Assembly: GCA_016712505.1 (NCBI GenBank)
Contig: JADJQY010000004.1
Location: forward strand, 682,001-746,000
From: Candidatus Eiseniibacteriota bacterium
GTDB taxonomy: Bacteria; Eisenbacteria; RBG-16-71-46; CAIMUX01
Direction of reading: 5' to 3'
DNA: 64,000 nt
Shown here: piece after piece, positions 28,601-35,266 of the stretch
How positions within the stretch are numbered: the first letter of the stretch is position 1
How the letters are laid out: every line of letters starts with the position of its first letter
Program-made: the position numbers and the translations under genes
Notes under the pieces: generated by a model
Seen by the model: the letters and a program-made list of their open reading frames with translations, nothing else
Told to the model about the DNA's origin: nothing
Database searches by the model: none

Positions 28601-31583
28601 GCTCCGACGTGCCCGTGAGGTCACACTCGAAGCGCTGGCCCACCAGGAAACTCCGTTCGAAGCGGTGGTCGACACGCTGGCGCTCCCGCGCGACCTCCGC
28701 CGCAATCCCCTCTTCGACGTCGTGCTCGCGCTGCGCCAGGAGAGCGAGGTCACGCCCGCGACCGCTCCCCTTCCGCTCACCATCGAGTCGCGGCCGACGG
28801 AAACCGGCGCGACTCCCTTCGACCTCTCGTTCCTGTTCGCCGAGGCCTTTGGCCGCCTCTTCGGCTCGCTCGAGTTCGACGCCGACCTCTTCGATCGATC
28901 GACCATCGATCGGTGGGTTACGCTGCTGCGCGCCGTGGTGCACGCGGCGGTCCACCAGCCCGACGCCGCACCGGGCGACCTTCCGCAATTCGGCGCCCAG
29001 GAGCTCGACGCCATCAGCACAGACGCCGGTCGCCACCCGCGCCTCGCGCTCTCGACCCCACTCCGGCCGGAGACGCACTCCATCCCGGCCTGGTTCACTC
29101 GCCAGGCGCGGCGATTCGGAGAACAGTCGGCGGTCGAGGACGAGCAAACCCGCGTCTCGTATGCCGAACTGGATGCGCGGTCCGACGAGATCGCCCGGGC
29201 GCTGCGCGCCGCCGGAGTGGCGCTCGAATCGCGCGTGGGACTGCTCGCGGGCCGCAATCACCTCGCGGTGGTTGGACTGCTCGCGATCTGGAAGGCCGGC
29301 GGCTGCGTCGTCCCCCTCGATCCGGCGCAACCCGCCGCGCGCCTGGAGACGATCGGTCGGACCGCCTCGATTCACCACCTCCTGGCCGAACCTGGGCTCG
29401 CGGCCCAGGGCGGCGCGATCGGCGCGCTCCCGATCACCCCGCTGATTGCGGCGAGGCAGATCCCGTCCGCCAGTGCACCTCCACATGGCACCCTGCCCGA
29501 CGTCGATCCGCGTGCCGCCGCCTACGTCATCTTCACCTCCGGATCGACCGGCGAACCGAAAGGATCGCTGATCGAGCACCACGCCATCACGGCGCGCATG
29601 CGCGCGTTGATCGACGAGTGGGCCATCGGATGGGGGGACCGACTGATCCACCTGCTCCCGCTGGTTTTCGACGGGATGCTGCTCGAGATCCTCCCCGCGC
29701 TTCTTTCCGGGGCCACGGTGGTGGTCCATCCCGATCCGCGCGGCGATACAGCCTCCGATCTCGTGCGACGATTCGAGCAGCGCGGCATCACCTTCTGCTA
29801 CCTGCCGGTCGGACTCCTGCACGAGGTCGCGAGCGAGATCGAAGCCGGGCGCATCGCCCTACCCACAGCCTTGCGGCAAATCCTGACCGGGGGTGAGGCA
29901 CCACGCTCCGACGCGTTGCGCGCCTGGGCCGGGGCGGCGCACCGCCCCTTCCGGGTCTCGAACGTGTACGGTCCGACCGAGGCGGTGGTGGTTGCCACCG
30001 GCCGCGACTTCGACACCCCGGATGCGATCACCGACCCGCCTCCCATCGGATGGAGCTATCCGGGCACGCGGCTCTATGTGCTCGATCAGGCGCTTCGTCC
30101 CGCGCCGCTCGGCGCCGAGGGGGAGCTCTACCTCAGCGATCCGCTTCTCGCGCGCGGCTACGTCGGGCGACCGGCGGAGACGGCCGAGCGGTTCCTCCCT
30201 GATCCCTTCGCGCCGATTCCCGGCGGCCGCATGTACCGGACCGGCGATCTGGTTCGCCGCCTGACCGACGGATCGATCGTGTTCGTCGGTCGCCGTGACG
30301 GGCAGCTCAAGCTCCGCGGCTTCAGGGTGGAACTGGGCGAGATCGAGAGCATCCTGGCCGGACAGGACGGGGTTCTGGACGTCGCCGTTCTGCTGCGCGA
30401 CGACGGCCGAGGACCGCAGATCGTGGCCTACGTTGGTAGCCCAGACGGTTCGTTCGACCCGGAGCGCGGACGCGCCGCGCTTCGAGCCCAGCTCCCGGAG
30501 TTCATGATCCCGAGCGCGCTCGTCACCCTTCCTGCCTTGCCCCGGAACAGCAGCGGCAAACTCGACCGAAGGGCGCTGCCTGCTCCCGAGGCGACACGCG
30601 AGGCGAGGACGATCATCCCACCCCGCGATCCACTCGAAGAGAAAATCGCCGCCGTCTGGTGCGATTCCCTGGCCCTCCCCGCGGACCACACGGTCGACGT
30701 GGAGGAGAGCTTCTTCGACGCCGGAGGCAACTCACTCCTCGCCGTGCGCCTCGTCGGTGCGCTGCGGCGGGCCCTCGGGCGCGACATACCGGTCGCGACT
30801 CTGTTTCGAGCGCCGTCGATCGCCGCCCTGGCGGAGTCTCTCCACCCGGAATGCGCACCGACCGGCGCGGACCGATCCGCGCCAGACGACCGCCCGGTCC
30901 ATCTGGTCAGACTCCGCTCCGGGCGGGCCGGACGCCCGCTGATCTGTTTCCCCGGCATCGGGGGCGGCCTGGCGGAGCTTCGAGGAATCGCTGCCGCCCT
31001 CGGGTCCGACCGCGAGGTCTGGGCCTTCCCTCTCCTCGATGATCTGATTCCCGACGAGGTCGAGGCAGCGGCGCGGCTGGCGCGGGACGCGATCCTCGGG
31101 CTCGCTTCCCCCGACCAACCGGTGGACCTCTTCGGCTGGTCGCTCGGCGGCCTCCTGGCCTACGAAACCGCGCGGCTTCGGGCGGCGGCGCAGCAGCCGC
31201 TCGGAACCCTGATTCTGGCCGACGTTGCCGCGCCGCAACCCGGCCGCGGAGCCGACCGGCCGGTCGTGACCTTCGACCCGACGGAGGCGGCGGGTGCGGA
31301 GGCGGCGGAGATCGCTTCCTGGCGTGCGCGGATCGAGGCCCGCGCCGCCGCGGCGGGGCGGTATGATCCGGTCGCGCTCGATCACGATCTGGTGTTGATC
31401 CGCGGGTCCGAGTCGGTAGCCGGGCACGGACTCGGCCCGCTGCTCGGCTGGGACCGGCTGATCCTGGGGCGGATTCGCCTCGAGTGGGTGCCCGGCGCGC
31501 ACTCTTCGATGCTCCAGGGCGAAGGGGCGCGCGCGCTCGCTGCCCTCATCGATCACCACGCGCGGCGGGCCGACCCGCCGTGA
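16686..31583 (+). CDS. NRPS-C, four modules: C-A[N-MT]-T, C-A-T, C-A-T, C-A-T-TE
   Basis: 4965 residues; terminal synthetase that finishes and releases the product. Approximate layout: C 45-480, A 500-950, N-methyltransferase 960-1340 (EIGCGTGLLL near 1026), A10 near 1389, T 1440; C 1514-1960, A 1977-2482, T 2530; C 2597-3035, A 3049-3562, T 3595; C 3662-4100, A 4132-4632, T 4672; thioesterase 4737-4965 (FGWSLGG, GAHSSML). Specificity residues by eye: module 1 D-A-W-F-L-G-N-V-V-K, identical to a published Leu code, hence N-methyl-Leu; module 2 D-V-Q-F-I-A-Q-V-A-K, related to the first NRPS-A module; module 3 D-P-R-C-V-L-F-R-A-K, sharing DPR...RAK with alpha-aminoadipate domains; module 4 D-G-L-Y-L-G-V-V-V-K, probably a hydrophobic residue. 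No epimerase domains are present. GTG 16686 follows the previous stop by one base. The TE may hydrolyse or cyclise. Confidence 0.95.
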   Translation: MTQDPSNRAAGLSPAKQALLARLRRGRSEAELADAIPRRSGSAPCPLSYAQQRLWFIHQIDPGSPAYNVPSALRLHGRLEPDVLGLALSAVVARHESLRTRFEAEQGNPHQVIDAAAPLALPIEDLSALPRAEREALAVTAAETEASRGFDLARGPLLRARLVRLGEEEHLFLLTMHHIVSDGWSMGILVREIGALYDAFLRGQPDPLPPLPLQYPDFAAWQRETLQGERLDRELRYWREQLLPPAPPLVLPADFVRPPVQTFRGAVEPIRLDPETGEALRRLARAEQATLFTVLGAGFHALLARLTGATDLAIGTGLANRTRSDLEGLIGFFVNAVTLRLDCAGDPDFRTLLGRAREVVLGAFNHQDIPFERVVEEIQSARDLSRNPIFQAALALQNAPLDSFELPGLTVEPLPSPNHTTRFDLEFHLWEEPSGGIDGSLFYSTDLFEPASAKRLVARYALLLRSAAADPSLQLSRIPLLLEGEVEELRSERTAPPHPMVPADPVEEFLARAAEQPDAVALRSENRSLSYRELDRRSAQLAAILQRMGVGTDALVGIVAERSIEQSVAALSVLRSGAGYLPLDPVNPDPRLQEMLLRADTSCVLVSASLQARLASWTRDAARFETIVIGEEEPSLPFDLTTAPAPAPAPREAAAYAIFTSGSTGVPNGVVVSRANLAHLIAWHRDAFALSAADRCSLIAGVGFDASVWELWPALASGASIEIPSDETRLDPVALRDWLITRKITVAFAPTPVAELLVGLDWPETPALRLLLTGGDRLHQLSIDALPFGVINNYGPTETTVVATSGPVDGGGALPSPTIGRPIRGLRIHVLDHAGLPVPRGVAGQLFVGGDGVARGYVGRPDLTAERFLPDPFGESPGARIYATGDRVRQLNDGRIEFLGRIDDQVKLRGYRIEPVEIEAVLRSNPRLASAVVVARQETEGSRLVAYVVPRREPADETDLRGEQVERWRDLYDETYGRSRAEDDPSFNIVGWNSSYTGQPIPAEEMREWRDATVAAIRQLRPERVLEIGCGTGLLLLQLAPQCARYVGLDLSPVSLRLIRQAIAGRAEYTAVELYERTADRLDEFDPASFDTIILNSVVQYFPDRAYLEEVLGGALRLLAPGGRVWMGDLRDLRLARTFATSLALEGAREEESLDSLRRRVERTLTREEELLLRPEYFSSLPAERWDCQPQPPQIRALLKSGRADNELTRFRYDLILDFAPRDHQAVERVLDWHAGGRAALFSLLDEFPRSLLVRGIWNGRLATWVERTRALEAGDLTTLRAPLRLRAERPEELCERARERGYRAVASVSLDAIDRFDLLLAREDQFESVLHAIGLAVPDDFRYELVNTPLRVADSGELVATLRHHLRETLPDYMVPSSFVVLAELPLTPSGKVDRRALPPPEELTPESRSSTPPATEVEERIARIWRDLLSVDQISRDDDFFALGGHSLLATQVLSRLRQEVGVELPLRAIFEAPALAQLASLVEERSRGDGRSVQAADPDAETGIPLLAADEPIPLSLAQQRLWFIDRLEPGTPAYNIPNALRLRGPLDHAALRRSLELILERHETLRCRFTDGPEGPVQEAIAATTLPLPLEEVGGNRLEERIAEASARLALEAVAPFDLSTGPLFRARLLRLAPDDHLFSLVVHHIAADGWSMGVLVRELVALYAAARETSAPPSDLAALLPPLAVRYRDWAAWQRHRLAGPGEQRQVDYWRTALAELRPLELVTDRPRPDRPSYRGDALDLEIERGLVERLHRLARDLGATLHMVLLAAFAALLGRWSGQDDFAVGTPVAGRSRVETEGLVGFFVNTLALRVRDARRARSFEQLVREVRQAALDAYAHQDVPFERIVEELAAERDLSRNPIFQVLFALHNLPAAALALPDLLIDSFAVAPQTAQFDLELSLFEQGGEVSGRLHWAVDLFERDTMVRLREQYLALLAGVVEMPQAPPARIALVPPEETRRLLRADPDPIPDPHLPSLDQMVRAAIESRPDSIALCHHQQTWTYAELGREIERLAQHLRMEGARRGDRVAISLPRGFTQIACLLAIRRLGAAYVPLDPTYPMERLRTILSGAKPTVVATDAATRSSLRAALDDAAGSRIVSVDPGLRADGSDADPPDAVDDDELVYLLHTSGSTGRPKGVAMPERALRNLVAWQIRRSGGGARRTLQFASLAFDVSFQEIWSTLAAGGTLVLIDEETRRDPPALLSYLEATRTERLFLPFVALEALAEALGDASPPPDLTEVITAGEQLRVTPAIRRFFVHSNAATLDNQYGPTETHVATAELLPGDPAEWPDLPPIGRPISGARLFLLDPEGAPVPEGFPGEIHLGGMILSAGYHAEPAQTADRFVPSPLGNGERIYRTGDLGRRRADGRIEFLGRGDRQLKVRGYRVEPGEIEAALSRQAGVRGAAVELRRIGGGAPRLVAWVVCDPADRLVKSLRERLRSELPEYLVPAHIVPLEAFPLTASGKLDRRALPDPEFELASSVEGTSTPLEAIVASVFAELLLDRSASRRSSGGGLGRDAHFFELGGHSLLATRVVARLRRLTGVELPLRLLFERPTVRALSAALTERLAAQTGGPAAPEGTAILHRDHDGHEHPLSLQQERLWFLDRLAPDSSGFVITAGLRLRGVLDPDSLRGALTALARRHLPLRTRFVSRDGRSAQIVEAEATIPLLVEPLPSGEDPTRISAVQQILDSEGTTPFDLEHAPLWRARLIELTSTDHALVISMHHLITDGWSISVLVRELAALFAGEELPPLPIDYLDYVAWQRTWLSAGELDRQVSWWAERLVGIPPLDLPLDHPRPPVAGAHGYRVRLTLEPEISAALTALARNEGATLTMVLLAAYAIVLARWSGQDRFAIGLPIANRTREETEGLIGYFVNTLALPVAIDEMQSVSALVGAVREIALGAYAHQDAPFEAVLDRLRPARDLARSPVFQVWFNLVNVPEEELRFGNLEVEPLGTESGEARFDLSLYAFERANGLLLDLIAKPELWDQWRAEEFLAQFRLVLLQMTASVEQPVEALSLVTETAQRELPDPTVPLSDAWPGSVPELFFARVYATPGAVALRERRGELTYQALGQRALRVASWLRRHGVTPGARVAIFAHRSGPTVSAILGALEAGGAFVLLDPDHPPARHRVCLDQAEPRAMIVIAEAGAPDPTLIAWFGERGRAVLPLPPLDAAESDDPLSGESAARVPAAIAPGDLACITFTSGSTGRPKGVRGAHRSLTHFQAELERRFGLGSADRFSLLSGLAHDPLQRDIFTALLAGATIIIPAPEDLDPLRLAAWFEREAITVTCLTPALARFLCSEPETRRRLTALRWGVLLGEQLTRADLDRLRDLAPAATWANFYGTTETQRASACFVVPTGGSTRGEDGTPVTRASIPAGRGMADVQLVIQREGSAGAWRPCGFGELGEVWVRSPHIALGYLDPAEDGGRFASLHGSPIYRTGDLGRYQRHGVVTIEGRRDGQINLRGFRIELGEIEAAIVAAPGVRDSVAHLAPDGRLIGYAVGTSGSPDLRAILEFLRGRLPEYMVPVMLIPIDSVPLTPNRKVDRAALPLPQRAGEYAEVGPRTPTEVTACNLFAELLDIPKVGVLDNFFTLGGQSLLAVRLLARANRRFGSEITLRAFFAQPSPAGLAALVDEPAHGALTSGALTPAVEPARSRLSFAQERLWFIDRLAPASAAYNLASALELCGPLDSGALDSALAALEARHEALRAAFRAGPDGPIQVFRSPRPSLLQRIRIESAPASDLEASLDAAVAQLAGRSFDLEYDPLFRATLIEVQPTRHLLVLVLHHIVTDGWSMEILRRELALLYRAALETPASLEGVLPPLSLHHADWAAWQRQWLSGPTLERQLAYWRAQLFEVAPLPLPTDRPRGAKLAPRAGRVDFEFAPEDARELAALAQREGATLFHALLAAVQALLARLSGSADIVIGTPVANRAASAAEPLVGLFVNTLALRSRIDARDPYRRLLRRAREVTLEALAHQETPFEAVVDTLALPRDLRRNPLFDVVLALRQESEVTPATAPLPLTIESRPTETGATPFDLSFLFAEAFGRLFGSLEFDADLFDRSTIDRWVTLLRAVVHAAVHQPDAAPGDLPQFGAQELDAISTDAGRHPRLALSTPLRPETHSIPAWFTRQARRFGEQSAVEDEQTRVSYAELDARSDEIARALRAAGVALESRVGLLAGRNHLAVVGLLAIWKAGGCVVPLDPAQPAARLETIGRTASIHHLLAEPGLAAQGGAIGALPITPLIAARQIPSASAPPHGTLPDVDPRAAAYVIFTSGSTGEPKGSLIEHHAITARMRALIDEWAIGWGDRLIHLLPLVFDGMLLEILPALLSGATVVVHPDPRGDTASDLVRRFEQRGITFCYLPVGLLHEVASEIEAGRIALPTALRQILTGGEAPRSDALRAWAGAAHRPFRVSNVYGPTEAVVVATGRDFDTPDAITDPPPIGWSYPGTRLYVLDQALRPAPLGAEGELYLSDPLLARGYVGRPAETAERFLPDPFAPIPGGRMYRTGDLVRRLTDGSIVFVGRRDGQLKLRGFRVELGEIESILAGQDGVLDVAVLLRDDGRGPQIVAYVGSPDGSFDPERGRAALRAQLPEFMIPSALVTLPALPRNSSGKLDRRALPAPEATREARTIIPPRDPLEEKIAAVWCDSLALPADHTVDVEESFFDAGGNSLLAVRLVGALRRALGRDIPVATLFRAPSIAALAESLHPECAPTGADRSAPDDRPVHLVRLRSGRAGRPLICFPGIGGGLAELRGIAAALGSDREVWAFPLLDDLIPDEVEAAARLARDAILGLASPDQPVDLFGWSLGGLLAYETARLRAAAQQPLGTLILADVAAPQPGRGADRPVVTFDPTEAAGAEAAEIASWRARIEARAAAAGRYDPVALDHDLVLIRGSESVAGHGLGPLLGWDRLILGRIRLEWVPGAHSSMLQGEGARALAALIDHHARRADPP

Positions 31584-31646
31584 CGCGAGTCGTCGGCGGC
31601 AATCTCGGCTCTCGATCCGGTTCGGCAACGCAGGCTGGAGGAATCC

Positions 31647-32723
31647 ATGTTCCAGGGCATCGATCACATCGAGTTCTACGTCGGCAACGCGCTCGCGACG
31701 GCGTACTTCTACACGAACGCCCTCGGCTTCCGCCCCCTCGCGGAATCGGGCCTCGAGACCGGTGCGCGCGATCGGCAATCGTTCGTCGTGACCCAAGGGG
31801 AGATCCGGCTGGTCTTCACCAACGCGCTCGATCCCCAATCGCCCATCGCAGATTCGGTGCGTCTCCACGGCGACGCCATCCACGACATCGCCATTCAGGT
31901 GGATGATGTCGACCGCGCGTTTCAACACTGCCTCGAGCAGGGAGCGCGCGCGATCGCAGGTCCGGCCACGAGCGAGGATGCCGACGGCGTGGTCCGCCGC
32001 GCCACCATCGCCACCTTCGGCGACACCGTTCACTCCCTCGTCCAGCGGAATGAGTATCGCGGCCCATTTCTCCCCGGATACCGACCGCGGTCGGGCCGAG
32101 CAGGAGCGCCGATCGAAGAGCGCGGCCATCTCTGCGCCGTCGATCACATCGCCTGCTGCGTCGATCGCGGTACGCTCACCGACTGGGTCGGCTTCTACCA
32201 GCGCGTCTTCGGGTTCTCCGAGGTCCACCATGAGGATGTCGTGACCGAAAGAAGTGCGATGAACTCTCGGGTGGTCGGAAGCGCCAACGGGAGGATCAAG
32301 GTCCCGCTCATGGAACCGGCCCCGGCCCGCGGCCGATCGCAGATCGAGGAGTTCCTCGACTACCACCACGGAGGCGGAGCGCAGCACCTCGCGTTCCTCT
32401 CCGAGGACATCCGCGCGGCGGTGCGAGCCCTGCAGGCCGGCGGACTCGAGTTCCTCGAGACCCCCGCCACCTACTACGACACCCTCGCCGCCCGCGTCGG
32501 AACGATCGACGAGTCGTTCGCCGATCTGGCCGCGCTCAACATCCTGGCCGATCGCGACCGCTGGGGCTATCTCTTGCAGGTCTTCACCCGTCCGGTCACC
32601 GGGCGGCCCACGGCGTTCCTGGAGGTCGTGCAGCGCCATGGGGCGCGCGGCTTCGGCGGCGGCAACGTCCGCGCCCTCTTCGAGGCAGTCGAGCGGGCGC
32701 AGGCCGCGCGCGGAAATCTGTAG
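31647..32723 (+). CDS. 4-hydroxymandelate synthase / 4-hydroxyphenylpyruvate dioxygenase family enzyme
   Basis: 358 residues; non-haem Fe(II) alpha-keto-acid dioxygenase with two vicinal-oxygen-chelate halves. Predicted iron ligands are H167 (VDHIAC), H247 (AQHLAF) and E326 (FLEVVQ). Two positions that separate the HPPD and HmaS branches favour HmaS: where HPPD has PxNEP this protein has PLMEP (M222; Ile in HmaS), and where HPPD has GNF it has GNV (V341; Ile in HmaS). The Pro of PxNEP is kept as in HPPD. I infer a 4-hydroxymandelate-synthase-like activity feeding an aryl-glycine or hydroxy acid, but a true HPPD making homogentisate is not excluded. GGAGG lies just before ATG 31647. Confidence 0.85.
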   Translation: MFQGIDHIEFYVGNALATAYFYTNALGFRPLAESGLETGARDRQSFVVTQGEIRLVFTNALDPQSPIADSVRLHGDAIHDIAIQVDDVDRAFQHCLEQGARAIAGPATSEDADGVVRRATIATFGDTVHSLVQRNEYRGPFLPGYRPRSGRAGAPIEERGHLCAVDHIACCVDRGTLTDWVGFYQRVFGFSEVHHEDVVTERSAMNSRVVGSANGRIKVPLMEPAPARGRSQIEEFLDYHHGGGAQHLAFLSEDIRAAVRALQAGGLEFLETPATYYDTLAARVGTIDESFADLAALNILADRDRWGYLLQVFTRPVTGRPTAFLEVVQRHGARGFGGGNVRALFEAVERAQAARGNL

Positions 32724-32729
32724 TCGACG

Positions 32730-33947
32730 ATGCGCGACCCGCTCACCCCGAACCCCTCCGCCGGCCCGCCGCTCGCCGCCTGGACTGATCGGATCGAACG
32801 CTCCGCCCTGGAGGAGATGCTGGTCGAGACCGCTCGGCCCGAAGTGCTCTCGCTGGCCCTCGGACTCCCGACGGCCGAACTCTTTCCCCGGGAGGCGATG
32901 GGGCGGGCCGTGGCCGAGTTGATCGCCCACGATCCCCGGGCGCTCCAGTACGGCCCGCCGCGCGATGATCTCCGCCGGTTCGTGGTCGAGCTGATGCGGG
33001 AGCGCGGGGTCGAGTGTCGGATCGAACAGGTGTTCCTCACCGCCGGGGCACAGCAGGGGATGTCACTCCTCGCCCGACTCCTCCTCGAGCCCGGCGCATC
33101 CGTCCTGCTCGAGGAACAGTGCTACACCGGCTTCCAGCAGGTCCTGGCCCCGCACGCCGCCCGCATCGTGCCGGTCGGCAGCGACCCATCGAGCGGGATC
33201 GACCTCGCGCAGCTCGAGGCCCGACTCGGCGCTGCGGATCTCCCCGCCCTCCTCTACACCATGTCGGACGGGAGCAACCCCACCGGCGCTTCCCTCCCCT
33301 TGGCGGCGCGGCCGCGACTGGTGGAACTTGCGCGAAAGCACCAGATCCCGATCCTGGAAGACGACGCCTACGGTCTCCTCTCCTACGATGGAACCCGGAT
33401 TCCCGCGCTCCGCGCCTTCGACCCCGACTGGGTGATCTATCTCGGCTCCTTCTCCAAGACCCTCGCCCCGGCGCTGCGCACCGGATGGGTGATCGTCCCG
33501 GAGAGGTTCACCGCCGCGCTCGGATCGCTCAAGGAGTCGAGCGACATCAACACCGCGACACTCGGCCAGCGCGCCATCGCCCGCTTCGTGGCGGAGGGCG
33601 GCTTTCACCCCCACCTGGCGAAGCTTCGCGCGGCCTATCGCGAGCGTCGGGACGCGCTCCTCGATGCCTTGAGCACCCATCTTCCGGAGGGGGCCACCTG
33701 GACCACCCCGCGGGCCGGGTTCTTCGTCTGGGTCGCCCTGCCGGGGGAAATCGACACCGTCGCGCTCCTCCGTCGCGCCCTGCGCGAGGAGCACGTCGCC
33801 TTCGTGCCCGGCGGCGCGTTTGCGGTTCCGGGGGCGCAACCCGCGCGTTCCGCGCTCCGCCTGAACTTCAGCTTCTCCCCACCGGCGGTGCTGCGCGAGG
33901 CGGTTTCCCGCCTGGCCAGAGCGATCGCGCGCGAGGGCCGGGCATGA
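32730..33947 (+). CDS. PLP-dependent aminotransferase, class I/II (HpgT- or LysN-like)
   Basis: 405 residues, fold-type I aminotransferase. It shows DGSNPTG, DDAYG and the PLP-lysine motif SFSKTLAPALRTGW (Lys near 242), with the conserved C-terminal Arg region (RLNFSF). The best family match is the MocR/LysN/HpgT group, which transaminates aromatic and aminoadipate-type amino acids. Six bases after the HmaS-like gene, it could interconvert tyrosine and 4-hydroxyphenylpyruvate, make an aryl-glycine from its keto acid, or supply aminoadipate for the third module of NRPS-C. The choice is inference. Its stop overlaps the next start (ATGA). Confidence 0.88.
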   Translation: MRDPLTPNPSAGPPLAAWTDRIERSALEEMLVETARPEVLSLALGLPTAELFPREAMGRAVAELIAHDPRALQYGPPRDDLRRFVVELMRERGVECRIEQVFLTAGAQQGMSLLARLLLEPGASVLLEEQCYTGFQQVLAPHAARIVPVGSDPSSGIDLAQLEARLGAADLPALLYTMSDGSNPTGASLPLAARPRLVELARKHQIPILEDDAYGLLSYDGTRIPALRAFDPDWVIYLGSFSKTLAPALRTGWVIVPERFTAALGSLKESSDINTATLGQRAIARFVAEGGFHPHLAKLRAAYRERRDALLDALSTHLPEGATWTTPRAGFFVWVALPGEIDTVALLRRALREEHVAFVPGGAFAVPGAQPARSALRLNFSFSPPAVLREAVSRLARAIAREGRA

Positions 33948-35266
33948 CTCCCGACCCCCGCGCCCTGGTCCAGCTCGCATACGGCCGCGGGGTGATTCCG
34001 TTCCGCTTCGATCCCGATCGATTCGATCTCCTGGAGCCCGATTCAGGCACCTCCGCGGCACGCGAGGTCGGAGACGACCAGGCGCTGCTCGCCGCCCTCG
34101 AATCGCCCATCGACTCCGCCCCGCTCTCCGAGCTGATCCGCCCGCACGATCACGTGCTGGTCGTGGTGCCCGACGCCACGCGGGCCAGCGGGTCGGCCCG
34201 CGTCACGACGCTCCTCCGCTCCCACCTGGCCGCGCTCGGCGTGACCGACGATCGGATCCGGATCCTGATCGGGGCGGGAACCCATCGTGCCCCGCGCGCG
34301 GAGGAGGTCCTGGCCATCGTCGGCCCGGAAATCGCCGAGCGCCTCACGATCGAGGCGCACGATGCTTTCGACGATCGCCAGTTGGTGGCGGTGGGCGATA
34401 CCCCTCGGGGAACGCCGGTGGAACTCAATCGTCGCCTCACCCAAGCCGATCGGGTCATCCTCGTCGGGGCGATCGGCTTCCACTACTTCGCCGGCTTCAG
34501 CGGCGGCCGCAAGGGGATCCTCCCCGCCTGCGCCTCCGATCGATCGATCCAGGCCAACCACCTGCTCGGCTTCGATCGCGCGACCCTGAGCAAGGCGCCC
34601 GGGGTGGAGACGGCGCGCCTCGACGGCAATCCGGTAAGCGAGGACATGGAGGATGCCGCACGCCTTCTCCCCCCGACCTACCTGCTCAACACCGTGCTGG
34701 ACGATCGGGGAAGCATCGCCGCACTCTACGCCGGACATTGGTACGGAGCCCACCGGCGCGGCTGCGCCGAGTACCTGGCCGCCCACTCGGTGGTCGTTCG
34801 GGAGCAGCGACCGATCGTGATTGCGAGCGTCGGTGGCGCGCCTCGCGACCTGAACCTCATCCAGTCGCACAAGGCGCTGGAGCATGCGCGGGTGGTCTTG
34901 CGCGACGGGGGGGACCTGATCCTCCTCGCCGAGTGTGCCGACGGCCTCGGCCGCGCCGATTTCCTCGACTGGTTCGTCCCCGGAGGCGCCGAGGCGACCG
35001 CGGCGAAACTGGTCGACCACTATCGGATCAACGGCCAGACCGCGTGGGGCATTCGCTGGAAGGCAGAACGGTACCGCGTGCACCTCATCTCCGCGCTCCC
35101 GGAGGAGTGGGTCCGCCGCACCGGCATGCGCCCCGCTCGGGATCTGGCCCAGGCACTCGATTCGTGTGGCCACGGCCGGGGCTACATCATCCCGCACGGA
35201 CTCGGCACCCTGCCGCTGCCGTCCGACCCGGCATCCCATCCAGACCGACCGAGTGCTCTCCGATGA
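33944..35266 (+). CDS. LarA-family nickel-pincer-dependent 2-hydroxyacid racemase/epimerase
   Basis: 440 residues, the size of lactate racemase LarA. Family motifs: VVVPDATRASGS near 75-85 (nucleotide binding), GAGTHR near 112 and GFHYFAGFSGGRKG near 178-191, carrying the His and Lys that hold and anchor the nickel pincer nucleotide. LarA relatives racemise lactate, malate, phenyllactate and other 2-hydroxyacids. Overlapping the aminotransferase by ATGA and lying two genes after an HmaS-like enzyme, it may act on mandelate or another hydroxyacid building block. The cofactor genes larB, larC and larE are not in this window. Confidence 0.85.
   Translation: MTPDPRALVQLAYGRGVIPFRFDPDRFDLLEPDSGTSAAREVGDDQALLAALESPIDSAPLSELIRPHDHVLVVVPDATRASGSARVTTLLRSHLAALGVTDDRIRILIGAGTHRAPRAEEVLAIVGPEIAERLTIEAHDAFDDRQLVAVGDTPRGTPVELNRRLTQADRVILVGAIGFHYFAGFSGGRKGILPACASDRSIQANHLLGFDRATLSKAPGVETARLDGNPVSEDMEDAARLLPPTYLLNTVLDDRGSIAALYAGHWYGAHRRGCAEYLAAHSVVVREQRPIVIASVGGAPRDLNLIQSHKALEHARVVLRDGGDLILLAECADGLGRADFLDWFVPGGAEATAAKLVDHYRINGQTAWGIRWKAERYRVHLISALPEEWVRRTGMRPARDLAQALDSCGHGRGYIIPHGLGTLPLPSDPASHPDRPSALR

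Noticed and set aside
31647..32723. Simple primary-metabolism HPPD for tyrosine degradation
   Set aside because: Not excluded, but operon position and the two HmaS-like substitutions (M222, V341) make it less likely.
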